This document shows positions 1 to 8,647 of a stretch of 64,000 nucleotides of DNA, piece after piece. The translations under genes and the position numbers were made by a program. How positions within the stretch are numbered: position 1 is the stretch's first letter; every line of letters begins with the position of its first letter. The notes under the pieces are model-generated. The model did no database searches and was not told where the DNA came from. It saw only the letters and a program-made list of their open reading frames with translations. Source of the stretch: Massilia agri (GTDB lineage: Bacteria; Pseudomonadota; Gammaproteobacteria; Burkholderiales; Burkholderiaceae_D); NCBI RefSeq assembly GCF_024753255.1, contig NZ_JANUHA010000005.1, positions 186,001 to 250,000 on the forward strand. The letters run 5' to 3'.

Positions 1-1
1 C

Positions 2-760
2 GGCAATGCGGTGGCCAGCATCATCGCGGCCGGCATCATCCCGGCCGGCCTCGAGATGATGGACCGCACCTCGGTGCGCATGGTCGAGCCTTTCGTCCAC
101 GCCGGCTACGACGTGGACGCCGCCGCCATCCTGCTGTGCGAGGCCGACGGCACGCTGCTCGAGGTGGCGGAAGAGATCGAACGCATGAAGGCCGTGTTCG
201 AAGGCGCCGGCGCGACGGCGATCGCGGTGTCGCAGAGCGAGGCGGAGCGCATGCGCTTCTGGTCCGGCCGCAAGAACGCTTTTCCGGCGGCGGGCCGCAT
301 CTCGCCGGATTACTACTGCATGGACGGCACCATCCCGCGCAAGCAGCTGGCCCGGGTCCTGCAGGGCATCGAGCAGATGGAGAGCACCTTCGGCCTGCGC
401 TGTTCCAACGTCTTCCACGCCGGCGACGGCAATATGCACCCCCTGATCCTGTTCGACATGAACCAGCCCGGCGAATTCGAACGCGCCGAAGCCTTCGGCG
501 CCGCCATCCTGGCCCTGTGCGTCGAGGTCGGCGGCACCATCACCGGCGAGCACGGCGTGGGCATGGAGAAGATCAACTCGATGTGCGTGCAGTTCGGCCG
601 CAAGGAGCTCGACGCTTTCTTCGAGGTCAAGCGGGCTTTCGATGCGCCCATGCTGCTCAATCCGGACAAGGCGATCCCGACGCCGCACCGCTGCGCCGAG
701 TTCGGCAAGATGCACGTGCATGGCGGCGGGCTGCCTTTCCCCGACTTACCGCGTTTCTGA
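2..760 (+). CDS. glcD: Glycolate oxidase FAD-linked subunit GlcD, C-terminal part (5' end outside window)
   Basis: The reading frame is open from the first bases of the window, so the start lies upstream. The visible 252 residues are the C-terminal half of a flavoprotein oxidase (FAD-oxidase_C / VAO family). Conserved blocks include FHAGDGNMHP and GEHGVGMEK. GlcD is the catalytic subunit that oxidises glycolate to glyoxylate with GlcE and GlcF. The call is supported by glcE starting 3 bases after its stop and glcF following directly. The C-terminal tail after PDKAIPTP is slightly longer than the core domain but looks normal. Confidence 0.93.
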   Translation, partial: GNAVASIIAAGIIPAGLEMMDRTSVRMVEPFVHAGYDVDAAAILLCEADGTLLEVAEEIERMKAVFEGAGATAIAVSQSEAERMRFWSGRKNAFPAAGRISPDYYCMDGTIPRKQLARVLQGIEQMESTFGLRCSNVFHAGDGNMHPLILFDMNQPGEFERAEAFGAAILALCVEVGGTITGEHGVGMEKINSMCVQFGRKELDAFFEVKRAFDAPMLLNPDKAIPTPHRCAEFGKMHVHGGGLPFPDLPRF

Positions 761-763
761 ACC

Positions 764-1810
764 ATGCGATCGATCGAACAATTCCAGGAACGCGTGCGCG
801 CGGCAAGCGCCGACAAGAGGCCGCTCCGTATCCGTGGCGGCGGCAGCAAGGACTGGTATGGCCAGCGCCTCGAGGGTGAGATCTTCGACACGCGCGGCTA
901 TGCCGGCGTTGTCGACTATGAGCCGACCGAGCTGGTGATCACCGCGCGCTGCGGCACGCCCCTCGCCGAGATCGAGGCTCTACTGGGCGAGCGGAACCAG
1001 ATGCTGGCCTTCGAGCCGCCGCATTTCGGTCCTGACGCCACGCTCGGCGGGACGATCGCCGCCGGCCTGGCCGGCCCGCGCCGCGCCAATAGCGGCGGAG
1101 TGCGCGATTTCGTGCTCGGCGCGAAGCTGCTGGACGGGAAGGGCGATGTCCTGCGCTTCGGCGGCCAGGTCATGAAGAACGTGGCCGGCTACGACGTCTC
1201 GCGCCTGCTGGCCGGCTCGCTCGGCACCCTCGGCCTGCTGCTCGAGGTGTCGGTCAAGGTCCTGCCACGGCCCATCGCCGAAAAGACGCTGCGCCTCGAG
1301 ATGGGCGAGATCGACGCCATCCGCACCCTCAACGAGTGGGGCGGCCAGCCCTTGCCGATCTCCGCCAGCTGCTGGCACAACGGCCTGCTGTGCCTGCGCC
1401 TGTCCGGCGCCCAGGCGGCGGTCGACGCGGCGGTGCGCCTGATCGGCGGCGAGACCGTGCCCAATTGCGCCAGCTTCTGGGCCGGCATCCGTGAACAGCA
1501 GCATCCCTTCTTCGGGGGCGATGGCGCGCTGTGGCGCCTGTCCCTGCCGTCGACCAGCCCGGTACTGGCCCTTGGCGGCACCCAGCTGGTCGAGTGGGGC
1601 GGCGCCCAGCGCTGGCTGCGTACCGAACTCGATGCCGACAGCATCCGCCGGAGCAGCGCGGCAGTGGGAGGCCACGCGACCCTGTTCCGCGGCGGCGACA
1701 AATCCTGCGGCGTGTTCCAGCCGCTGGCGCCCGCCGTCGCCCGTATCCACGAACGCCTGAAGGCTTCCTTCGATCCGGCCCACATTTTCAATCCGGGACG
1801 AATGGTCTGA
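764..1810 (+). CDS. glcE: Glycolate oxidase FAD-binding subunit GlcE
   Basis: This is a 348-residue protein with an N-terminal FAD_binding_4 (PCMH-type) fold. The RIRGGGSKDWYG motif lies near residues 22-33, and a second FAD-contacting stretch, MKNVAGYD, lies near residue 138. It forms the GlcDEF complex that feeds glycolate electrons to the membrane. The ATG at 764 follows the glcD stop by 3 bases, and its stop is 1 base before the glcF start, which indicates translational coupling. Length and order match glcDEF operons of beta- and gammaproteobacteria. Confidence 0.93.
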   Translation: MRSIEQFQERVRAASADKRPLRIRGGGSKDWYGQRLEGEIFDTRGYAGVVDYEPTELVITARCGTPLAEIEALLGERNQMLAFEPPHFGPDATLGGTIAAGLAGPRRANSGGVRDFVLGAKLLDGKGDVLRFGGQVMKNVAGYDVSRLLAGSLGTLGLLLEVSVKVLPRPIAEKTLRLEMGEIDAIRTLNEWGGQPLPISASCWHNGLLCLRLSGAQAAVDAAVRLIGGETVPNCASFWAGIREQQHPFFGGDGALWRLSLPSTSPVLALGGTQLVEWGGAQRWLRTELDADSIRRSSAAVGGHATLFRGGDKSCGVFQPLAPAVARIHERLKASFDPAHIFNPGRMV

Positions 1811-1811
1811 T

Positions 1812-3038
1812 ATGCAAACCAATCTGGCCGACTTCATCCGGGACACGCCCGAGGGCAAGGAAGCGCAAGCCATCCTGCAGGCCTGCGTGCACTGCGGCTT
1901 CTGCACCGCCACCTGTCCCACTTACCAGCTGCTGGGCGACGAGCTCGATGGCCCGCGCGGACGCATCTACCTGATCAAGCAGGTGCTCGAGGGGGCCGAG
2001 CCCACCCGCAAGACCCAGCTGCACCTGGACCGCTGCCTCACCTGCCGCAACTGCGAGAGCACCTGTCCCTCGGGCGTGAAGTACGGCCGCCTGGTCGACA
2101 TCGGCCGCCGCGTCGTGGAAGAGCGCGTGCCGCGTCCCTTCAAGGACCGCGTGAAGCGCACCACCCTCAAGGAATTTCTGCCGCGCACAAGCTGGTACAA
2201 GCCCGCCTACCGCACCGGGCTGTCGGTGCGTGCGCTGCTGCCGAAAGCCCTGCAGGACAAGCTGCAGCCGGCGCGCAATCCAGGCAGCATGCCCACGCGG
2301 ACGCACGCCCGCAAGATGCTGGTGCTGGAGGGCTGCGTGCAGCCTGCGATGGCCCCCAACATCAACGCCGCCACCGCGCGCGTGCTGGACGCCTTTGGCG
2401 TGCAGCTGATCACCGCGCCGAAGGCCGGCTGCTGCGGCGCCGTGCGCTACCACCTGAACGACCAGGAAGCGGGCCTGGACGACATGCGCCGCAACATCGA
2501 CGCCTGGTGGCCCTATGTGGAATCGGGCGAAGTGGAAGCGATCGTGATGACCGCCTCCGGCTGCGGCGTCACCGTGAAGGAATACGGCCACCTGCTCGCG
2601 CACGACGAGCATTACGCCGCGAAGGCCGGACGCATTGCCATGCTGACGCGCGACCTGTCCGAGATCCTGGTCGAGTTCGAGGAGGTGCTGGCGAGCAGGC
2701 TGGCAGGGAAGGTGGACAAGCGCGTCGCCTGGCATCCGCCCTGCACCTTGCAGCACGGCCAGCAGATCCGCGGCAAGGTGGAAAGCCTGCTGCGCGCCGC
2801 CGGCGTGGAAGTGCAGCTGTGCGCCGACAGCCACTTGTGCTGCGGCTCGGCCGGGACCTATTCGGTGCTGCATCCCGAGATCGCGCACGAACTGCGCGAC
2901 CGCAAGCTGGCCAACCTGGAGGCGACGGGCGCCACCGAAATTGTCTCGGCCAATATCGGCTGCATCACCCACCTGCAATCGGGGACCGCGACGCCTGTGA
3001 GGCACTGGATCGAATTGATCGACCGGGCGCTCGCCTGA
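1812..3038 (+). CDS. glcF: Glycolate oxidase iron-sulfur subunit GlcF
   Basis: This 408-residue protein carries two ferredoxin-type 4Fe-4S motifs, CxxCxxCxxxCP, at Cys25/28/31/35 and Cys75/78/81/85. Two later CCG-type cysteine clusters, AGCCG and LCCGS, are typical of heterodisulfide-reductase-like subunits. It passes electrons from GlcD/GlcE to the quinone pool. The ATG at 1812 comes 1 base after the glcE stop. It is the last recognised gene of the glc operon; the next small gene starts 49 bases downstream and could be co-transcribed. Confidence 0.95.
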   Translation: MQTNLADFIRDTPEGKEAQAILQACVHCGFCTATCPTYQLLGDELDGPRGRIYLIKQVLEGAEPTRKTQLHLDRCLTCRNCESTCPSGVKYGRLVDIGRRVVEERVPRPFKDRVKRTTLKEFLPRTSWYKPAYRTGLSVRALLPKALQDKLQPARNPGSMPTRTHARKMLVLEGCVQPAMAPNINAATARVLDAFGVQLITAPKAGCCGAVRYHLNDQEAGLDDMRRNIDAWWPYVESGEVEAIVMTASGCGVTVKEYGHLLAHDEHYAAKAGRIAMLTRDLSEILVEFEEVLASRLAGKVDKRVAWHPPCTLQHGQQIRGKVESLLRAAGVEVQLCADSHLCCGSAGTYSVLHPEIAHELRDRKLANLEATGATEIVSANIGCITHLQSGTATPVRHWIELIDRALA

Positions 3039-3087
3039 GGACAGCTGGCCTATACTGTCGGACTGTCCCATTACCGAAGGTTTTACC

Positions 3088-3402
3088 GTGAGTTTCGCAT
3101 TCCAGCTCGTGCGCGAAGACGAAGGCATGCCGCCCGCCGTCGTGTTCGAGGATACGACCAGCCCGGGCCTGGTGCCCGTGTGGGAAGCGGTCGGCGTCTA
3201 CGACGCGCTCTACAACAGCGATGGCAAGCTGGCGCGCGACGTCTCGCGCGCCATCGCCCATGGACTGGACCGGGTCAGCGAAGACCCGTCCCTGGCCCAG
3301 CTCATGCCGCCCGGCCTGTCTCAGGGTGAGGCGATCCGCTTCCTCGAGAACGTCAACCGTGCCTGCACCACCCATGGGGCGGCCTGGATCCAGACCCGTT
3401 GA
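3088..3402 (+). CDS. Small conserved-looking hypothetical protein (104 aa)
   Basis: The product is a soluble, acidic 104-residue protein with no signal peptide or membrane segment, and I do not recognise the family. The GTG start at 3088 is chosen because a GAAGG ribosome-binding site lies about 9 bases upstream and the next in-frame ATG would remove the N-terminal strand. The gene lies just downstream of glcF on the same strand and may be the last gene of that operon. Its codon use is like its neighbours. No function is assigned. Confidence 0.7.
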   Translation: MSFAFQLVREDEGMPPAVVFEDTTSPGLVPVWEAVGVYDALYNSDGKLARDVSRAIAHGLDRVSEDPSLAQLMPPGLSQGEAIRFLENVNRACTTHGAAWIQTR

Positions 3403-3423
3403 ACCCGTTCTGGTAGTCGAATT

Positions 3424-3445
3424 ACATCTTTTTGTCATAAGATGT
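3424..3445. promoter_or_regulatory. Inverted repeat upstream of the GH97 gene
   Basis: ACATCTT and AAGATGT form a perfect 7-bp inverted repeat with an 8-base spacer, 63 bases before the alpha-glucosidase start. No T-tract follows, so a terminator for the upstream gene is less likely than an operator. The regulator is unknown. Confidence 0.35.
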
Positions 3446-3507
3446 CGGTGCTCGTCCGTATAAGAGGTAGTTTTGCTACCGCTCGCCGATAAAGACAAGG
3501 AGACCCG

Positions 3508-5556
3508 ATGTTCGTCCGCCGTCCCGCCGCCACCTTCGCTGCCCTGGCTGCATCCTGCCTGTTCGCCCTGCCCGCATGGGCGCAAGAAGTCATCGCGCGC
3601 GCCGCCTCGCCCGGTGACGTCATCAAGGTGGAAGTCCAGAAGGATGGCATGGGCAAGCTCGCCTACACCATCTCGCGCAACGGCAAGGAAATCATCGCTC
3701 CCTCGCGCCTGGGCTTCAACCTCGCCAATGCGCGCAAGCTCGATGGCGGCTTCAGCCTGCGCAAGCAGGCGGTCAGTGACCACGACAGCACCTGGGAACA
3801 GCCTTGGGGCGAGCGCCAATTCGTGCGCAACCGCTACCGCGAGCTGCGCGTCGACCTCGAGCAGAAGAGCCAGGCCGGCCGCCAGCTCGCCGTGGTGTTC
3901 CGCATCTATGACGACGGCGTCGGCTTCCGCTACGAATTCCCGGCGCAGAAGCAGCTGCCGGTCGCCGAGATCATCGACGAGCTGACCGAGTTCACGGTGG
4001 CCCGTCCGGCCACCGCCTGGTGGATCCCGGCCGCAGAGCTGCCGGGCCTGGAGGAAGAGATCCGCGAAGCGCCGCTCAAGGAGATCGGCATCGCCAACAC
4101 CCCGCTGACCGTGCGCCTGGACGACGGGACCCACATCGCCTTCCACGAGGCGGCGCTGGTGGATTACGCCAGCATGTGGCTGCGCAAGGTCGACGGCCAG
4201 AAGCTGCGCGCCATGCTGGCGCCGTCGCCGAGCGGCCCGGCCGTCGTGCGCGAAGGCGCCTTTGTCACGCCGTGGCGCACGCTGCAGATCGCCAGCAACG
4301 CGGCCGGCCTGTACATGTCGGACCTGGTGCTCAATCTGAACGAACCGAACAGGCTGGGCGACGTGTCCTGGGTGAAGCCCTCGAAATTCGTCGGCGTCTG
4401 GTGGCAGATGCACCTGCAGAGCGGCACCTGGAACGCCGGGCCGAACCACGCGGCCACCACCGCCAACACGAAGAAATACATCGACTTCGCCGCGAAGCAC
4501 GGCATGCGCGGCGTGCTGGTCGAAGGCTGGAACAAGGGATGGGAGAGCGACTGGGGCCACGGCGGCGCCGACTTCAGCTTCACCGAGCCCTATCCCGACT
4601 TCGACCTGACCGGCCTGGCGGCCTACGCGAAGTCGAAGGGCGTGCGCCTGATCGGCCACCACGAGACCGGCGCCAACATCGTCGCCTACGAGAAGCAGAT
4701 GGATGCGGCCTACAGGCTGTATGCGAAGCTGGGCGTGGACAGCATCAAGTCGGGCTATGTGCACGAGGCGGGCAGCGCGCTGTTCCCGGGCCGCGACGGC
4801 AAGCCGCGCTACGGTCACTACGATTCGCAGGAGGGCGTGCGCCACTTCCTGAAGGCCGTGACGGAAGCGGCCAAGTACAAGCTGTCGATCGACACCCACG
4901 AGCCGGTCAAGGACACCGGCCTGCGCCGCACCTACCCGAACTGGCTGACGCGCGAAGGCGCGCGCGGCGTCGAGTACAACGCCTGGGGCAATCCGCCCAA
5001 CAGCGTCGACCACGAAGCCAAGCTGGTGTTTACCCGCATGCTGAGCGGCCCGATGGACTATACGCCGGGCGTCCTGAGCCTGGTGGGCGCGGACGGCAAG
5101 ACCTTCAACTCGACCCAGGCCAAGCAGCTCGCCAACTTCGTCGTGATCTATTCGCCGATCCAGATGGCGGCCGACCTGCCGGAGAACTACGAGAAGTACC
5201 CGGCGGCCTTCAAGTTCATCAAGGACGTGCCGACCGACTGGGCCGACACCCGCGTGGTCAACGGTGAGGTAGGCAGGTTCGCGACCATCGCGCGCAAGGA
5301 CCGCGCCAGCGACGACTGGTACGTCGGCGCGGTGACCGACGGCGAAGCCCGCACGCTGCCGCTGGCGCTGGACTTCCTCGACAAGGGCAAGCGCTATACC
5401 GCCGAAATCTACCGCGATGGCGACAGCGCCGACTACCGCAGCGCGCGCCGCTTCGACCTGGTGACGGAAACGAAGACCGTCACTGCGGGCGATACGCTGC
5501 AGCTGCGCCTCGCGCCTGGTGGTGGCCAGGCGATTCGCCTGACCCCGCAGAAGTAA
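3508..5556 (+). CDS. Glycoside hydrolase family 97 protein (SusB-like alpha-glucosidase), secreted
   Basis: This 682-residue protein begins with a clear signal peptide ending near PAWAQ (residues 1-26). An N-terminal beta-sandwich of about 260 residues precedes a (beta/alpha)8 barrel and a C-terminal beta domain, the GH97 architecture. Barrel motifs include GVLVEGWNKGW, HHETGAN, DTHEPVKDTGLRRTYPN and TREGARGVEYN. Retaining GH97 enzymes have an Asp nucleophile after the strand corresponding to DSIKSGYV. Here it is Ser-Gly, which suggests the inverting, alpha-glucosidase (SusB) type. It probably releases glucose from alpha-glucans in the periplasm. An AAGGAGA ribosome-binding site precedes the ATG. 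There is no adjacent Sus operon. Confidence 0.9.
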   Translation: MFVRRPAATFAALAASCLFALPAWAQEVIARAASPGDVIKVEVQKDGMGKLAYTISRNGKEIIAPSRLGFNLANARKLDGGFSLRKQAVSDHDSTWEQPWGERQFVRNRYRELRVDLEQKSQAGRQLAVVFRIYDDGVGFRYEFPAQKQLPVAEIIDELTEFTVARPATAWWIPAAELPGLEEEIREAPLKEIGIANTPLTVRLDDGTHIAFHEAALVDYASMWLRKVDGQKLRAMLAPSPSGPAVVREGAFVTPWRTLQIASNAAGLYMSDLVLNLNEPNRLGDVSWVKPSKFVGVWWQMHLQSGTWNAGPNHAATTANTKKYIDFAAKHGMRGVLVEGWNKGWESDWGHGGADFSFTEPYPDFDLTGLAAYAKSKGVRLIGHHETGANIVAYEKQMDAAYRLYAKLGVDSIKSGYVHEAGSALFPGRDGKPRYGHYDSQEGVRHFLKAVTEAAKYKLSIDTHEPVKDTGLRRTYPNWLTREGARGVEYNAWGNPPNSVDHEAKLVFTRMLSGPMDYTPGVLSLVGADGKTFNSTQAKQLANFVVIYSPIQMAADLPENYEKYPAAFKFIKDVPTDWADTRVVNGEVGRFATIARKDRASDDWYVGAVTDGEARTLPLALDFLDKGKRYTAEIYRDGDSADYRSARRFDLVTETKTVTAGDTLQLRLAPGGGQAIRLTPQK

Positions 5557-5559
5557 TCC

Positions 5560-5681
5560 GTAGGGTGGACGGCTCCGCCGTCCGCGCGTTCAACCAAACG
5601 ATGCGCCGCCACGTCTCAACCGGGAGTTGAACGCGCGTTCGGCGAAGCGTGCTCCAGTCCACTGGACTGGAACACCCCTAC
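5560..5681. repeat. BIME-like element (two inverted REP units), copy 1
   Basis: The element begins GTAGGGTGG and ends CACCCCTAC. Each side carries a hairpin arm (left, GGACGG and CCGTCC) followed by the conserved inner box GCGTTCAAC / GTTGAACGCG. A second arm contains the near-palindrome CCAGTCCA-c-TGGACTGG. The 5'-GTAG foot plus hairpin is the signature of REP sequences mobilised by RAYT (TnpA-REP) transposases. The right end overlaps the stop codon of the convergent glutathione peroxidase gene. Confidence 0.8.
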
Positions 5682-6154
5682 AAAAGTTTCTCGATATCTT
5701 CGGCGATATCCGCCGGGGCCGTCTGCGGCGCGTAGCGCTTGACGACCTCCCCATCACGCCCGACCAGGAACTTGGTGAAGTTCCACTTGATCCCCTCCGT
5801 CCCCAGCACCCCCGGCTTTTCCTGCTTCAGGTACTTGAACAGCGGATGCGCCGCGTCGCCGTTGACGTCGACCTTGGCGAACATCGGGAAGCTCACCCCA
5901 TAGTTCTTCTCGCAGAAGGCGCCGATCTCGCTTTCCGTTCCTGGTTCCTGCTTGCCGAACTGGTTGCAGGGGAAACCCAGCACGGCCAGGCCGCGCGCGC
6001 CGTACTGGCGGTGCAGCTCTTCCAGGCCCTTGTACTGCGGCGTGAAGCCACATTCGCTGGCGGTGTTGACCACCAGGAGCACCTGGCCGCGGAAGCGGTC
6101 CAGGGAAACCGGCTGGCCGTCGAGGGCATTGGCGCTGAAGTCGAATACGTTCAT
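5678..6154 (-). CDS. Glutathione peroxidase (BtuE/GPx family)
   Basis: This is a 158-residue thioredoxin-fold peroxidase with catalytic Cys35 in NTASECGFTPQY. The downstream blocks GFPCNQFGKQEPG (resolving-Cys/Gln region) and KWNFTKFLV (catalytic Trp-Asn) are typical of bacterial Cys-type GPx. It reduces hydroperoxides, usually with thioredoxin. The ATG at 6154 (MNVFDFSA) is preferred over an upstream in-frame ATG that would add a non-conserved 16-residue leader. The TAG stop lies inside the GTAG end of the adjoining BIME element. Confidence 0.93.
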   Translation of the reverse strand: MNVFDFSANALDGQPVSLDRFRGQVLLVVNTASECGFTPQYKGLEELHRQYGARGLAVLGFPCNQFGKQEPGTESEIGAFCEKNYGVSFPMFAKVDVNGDAAHPLFKYLKQEKPGVLGTEGIKWNFTKFLVGRDGEVVKRYAPQTAPADIAEDIEKLL

Positions 6155-6322
6155 GTCAGGCTCTGTGTAAAGTTTGGTTAATAAAACCGCAGTGTAGGTC
6201 AAACCGCACTATGGCGCTTGATCGAGTCATATGCACGTCATCCAGCCTTGTTATCTTTTGTTACAAACATTAAGAAGCCGACATGCGACAATCGCTCGCC
6301 TTAACTGTCGAGCTCGCTTTTC

Positions 6323-8644
6323 ATGCCTACCCCACGCCACACCGCACACTTGCCCCGCCTGTCCCTGATCGCCCGTCTCGTTGCCGGCACCTTCCTCGTC
6401 CCGTTCGCAGCCAATGCGCAGGAAGCCCCGCAGCAGGCCACGCAGGCAGCGCAAGCGCAGGCGAAACCGGCGCAGCCGGCGCCGCAGGTCGTGAGCCAGG
6501 CCCCTGAAGCGCCGCCTGCCGGCGGCACCGCGGTATCGACCGTGAACGTCACCGCGAACAAGACCACCAACCGCATCGACCGCCAGGTCTACGACGTCAA
6601 GTCCGACCCGGCCAGCTCGAACGACACCGTGGCCGACACCCTGAACAAGGTGCCCTCGGTCGGCGTCGACCCGGACGGCAACGTCACGCTGCGCGGCCGC
6701 AGCAATGTGCAGATCCTGGTGGACGGCAAGCCGTCGGCCATGTTCCAGGGCGATAACCGCGCCGCGGCGATCAATGCGATTCCCGCAGCCGACCTCGAAT
6801 CGGTCGAGGTCATCAACAATCCCGGCGCGCAGTTCGGCAACGAAGGCGGCGGCGGCCCGATCCTCAACCTGGTGATGCGGCGCGAGCGCAGCCCGGGCGG
6901 CTTCGCGGCGCTCAACGCCAACGTCGGCAGCGCCGGCCGCTACAACACTTCGGGCTTCGGCAGCTACACCTCGGGACGCTTCAGCGTGCAGGGCGCGGCC
7001 TATCGCCGCCACGATCACCGCGACAACACCGGCGAAACCCGCCGCGAGCGCATCGACCCGGTGACGGGGGCCGTCACCAGCAGCACCCAGTTCAGCAGCG
7101 GCGTGAACAACACCGACTCGGCCGGCTTCAACGCGGGCCTGACCTATAACTGGGGCGACAAGGACGTGCTGGGCGCGACCGCCAGCTTCGCCGAGAACAA
7201 CAACGATGGCGGCTCGAGCGAGCGCTATCGCAGCGTGAGCGCGGCCGGCGTGGTCGACAGCGAGTACGAGCGCATCACCCGGCGCGACAACAAGAACCGC
7301 AACTACAGCCTGGGCGCGCGCCTGGACCACAAGGGCGAGAAGCCCGGCGAAACCTTCAAGATGGACCTGCGCCTGTCGGGCAACGACGGCGACAGCGACG
7401 CGCGCTACAACACCGACTACACGGTGCGCCCACGCAATGCCAGCGCGCCCAACAGCCGCCAGGACGGCCTGAACGAGACCCGCATCGCGGACTTCACCGG
7501 CGACTACGAGCTGCCGGGCGCGCACGGCGTGATGAGGCTGGGCTACAAGGTGGCGCGCAACGAGAGCACCTTCGACAACGCCTTCTTCGACATCGGCGCG
7601 GGCGGCAGCGAGAGCGTGAACACCCAGCGCACCAACCGCTTCGAGCTGACCGACATGACCTACGCGCTGTACGGCAGCTACCAGTGGCGCGTGAACGAGA
7701 AGTGGGGCGTGCAGGGCGGCCTGCGCGCGGAATACGCGGACCTCGACATGAACCAGGTCACGACCAGCATCCGCGCCAGCAACCATTATTTCGACGCGAT
7801 CCCGAGCGCCTTCGTCACCTACGGCCTGTCCGACGACACCACGATCCGCCTGAGTTACGCGCACCGTATCCGCCGTCCGAACGCGGGCGAGCTGAACCCC
7901 TTCGTCGTCTACCGCGACGAACTGAACCTCTCCTCGGGCAACCCGGAGCTGCAGCCGACCAACACGGATTCGCTGGAGCTGGGCGTGGAAACCAAGATCG
8001 GCAAGGTCGACACCACCGTGCGCGCCTACGCGCGCCGCGAAAGCGACCTGATTTCCGAGCGCCGCTACCTGCTGGCCAATGACGTCTTGCTCACCACGCG
8101 CGAGAATTCGGGCAGCAGCCGCTCGGGCGGCATCGAGTTCAACTTCAGCGGCCGCGCCACGGACAAGCTGATGATCAACGTGAACGGCAACGTCGGCTAT
8201 TCGGAACAGACGGTGCTGGGCAGCACGCTCGACGACAAGCGTTCGGCGACCTCGATCAGCGGCCGCGCGCGCATCGCCTACCAGCTGAACCAGGCGAACT
8301 TCTTCCAGCTGATGCTCAACGCCCAGGGCAAGACCCTGTTCGGCGAGGGCTACCGCCAGCCGGTGCGCACGGCCGACTTCAGCTACCGCCACAACCTGTC
8401 GCCGGCACTGAGCCTGGTCGTCAACGTCAACGACCTGTTCGATTCGCAGAAGTCGGAATCGATCACCGAGACCGACGTGCTGCGCGAATACAGCCTGCGC
8501 CGCTTCGGCGGCCGCATGGCCTATATCGGCCTGTCCTACCGCTTCGGCAGCTTTGGCAATGCGGGCAATCGCCGTCCGATGTTCATGGGGCCGGGCGGTC
8601 CTGGTCCTGGCCGCTTCATGGGCGGCGGCGGTCCGGGCCGCTGA
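6323..8644 (+). CDS. TonB-dependent outer-membrane receptor (OMP_b-brl_3 type) with Gly/Pro-rich tail
   Basis: The protein has 773 residues. The N-terminus holds a signal sequence (cleavage likely near FAANAQ) and a Gln/Ala/Pro-rich linker. The plug domain shows LNKVPSVGVDPDGNVTLRGRSNVQILVDG and ESVEVINNPGAQFGNEG-type blocks, and a 22-strand-type barrel follows. The last barrel strand, near YIGLSYRFG, is followed by about 28 residues ending in GPGPGRFMGGGGPGR, so the usual terminal aromatic residue is not at the C-terminus. The substrate is unknown. The next gene starts 3 bases after its stop, which suggests coupling. Confidence 0.88.
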   Translation: MPTPRHTAHLPRLSLIARLVAGTFLVPFAANAQEAPQQATQAAQAQAKPAQPAPQVVSQAPEAPPAGGTAVSTVNVTANKTTNRIDRQVYDVKSDPASSNDTVADTLNKVPSVGVDPDGNVTLRGRSNVQILVDGKPSAMFQGDNRAAAINAIPAADLESVEVINNPGAQFGNEGGGGPILNLVMRRERSPGGFAALNANVGSAGRYNTSGFGSYTSGRFSVQGAAYRRHDHRDNTGETRRERIDPVTGAVTSSTQFSSGVNNTDSAGFNAGLTYNWGDKDVLGATASFAENNNDGGSSERYRSVSAAGVVDSEYERITRRDNKNRNYSLGARLDHKGEKPGETFKMDLRLSGNDGDSDARYNTDYTVRPRNASAPNSRQDGLNETRIADFTGDYELPGAHGVMRLGYKVARNESTFDNAFFDIGAGGSESVNTQRTNRFELTDMTYALYGSYQWRVNEKWGVQGGLRAEYADLDMNQVTTSIRASNHYFDAIPSAFVTYGLSDDTTIRLSYAHRIRRPNAGELNPFVVYRDELNLSSGNPELQPTNTDSLELGVETKIGKVDTTVRAYARRESDLISERRYLLANDVLLTTRENSGSSRSGGIEFNFSGRATDKLMINVNGNVGYSEQTVLGSTLDDKRSATSISGRARIAYQLNQANFFQLMLNAQGKTLFGEGYRQPVRTADFSYRHNLSPALSLVVNVNDLFDSQKSESITETDVLREYSLRRFGGRMAYIGLSYRFGSFGNAGNRRPMFMGPGGPGPGRFMGGGGPGR

Positions 8645-8647
8645 TCC

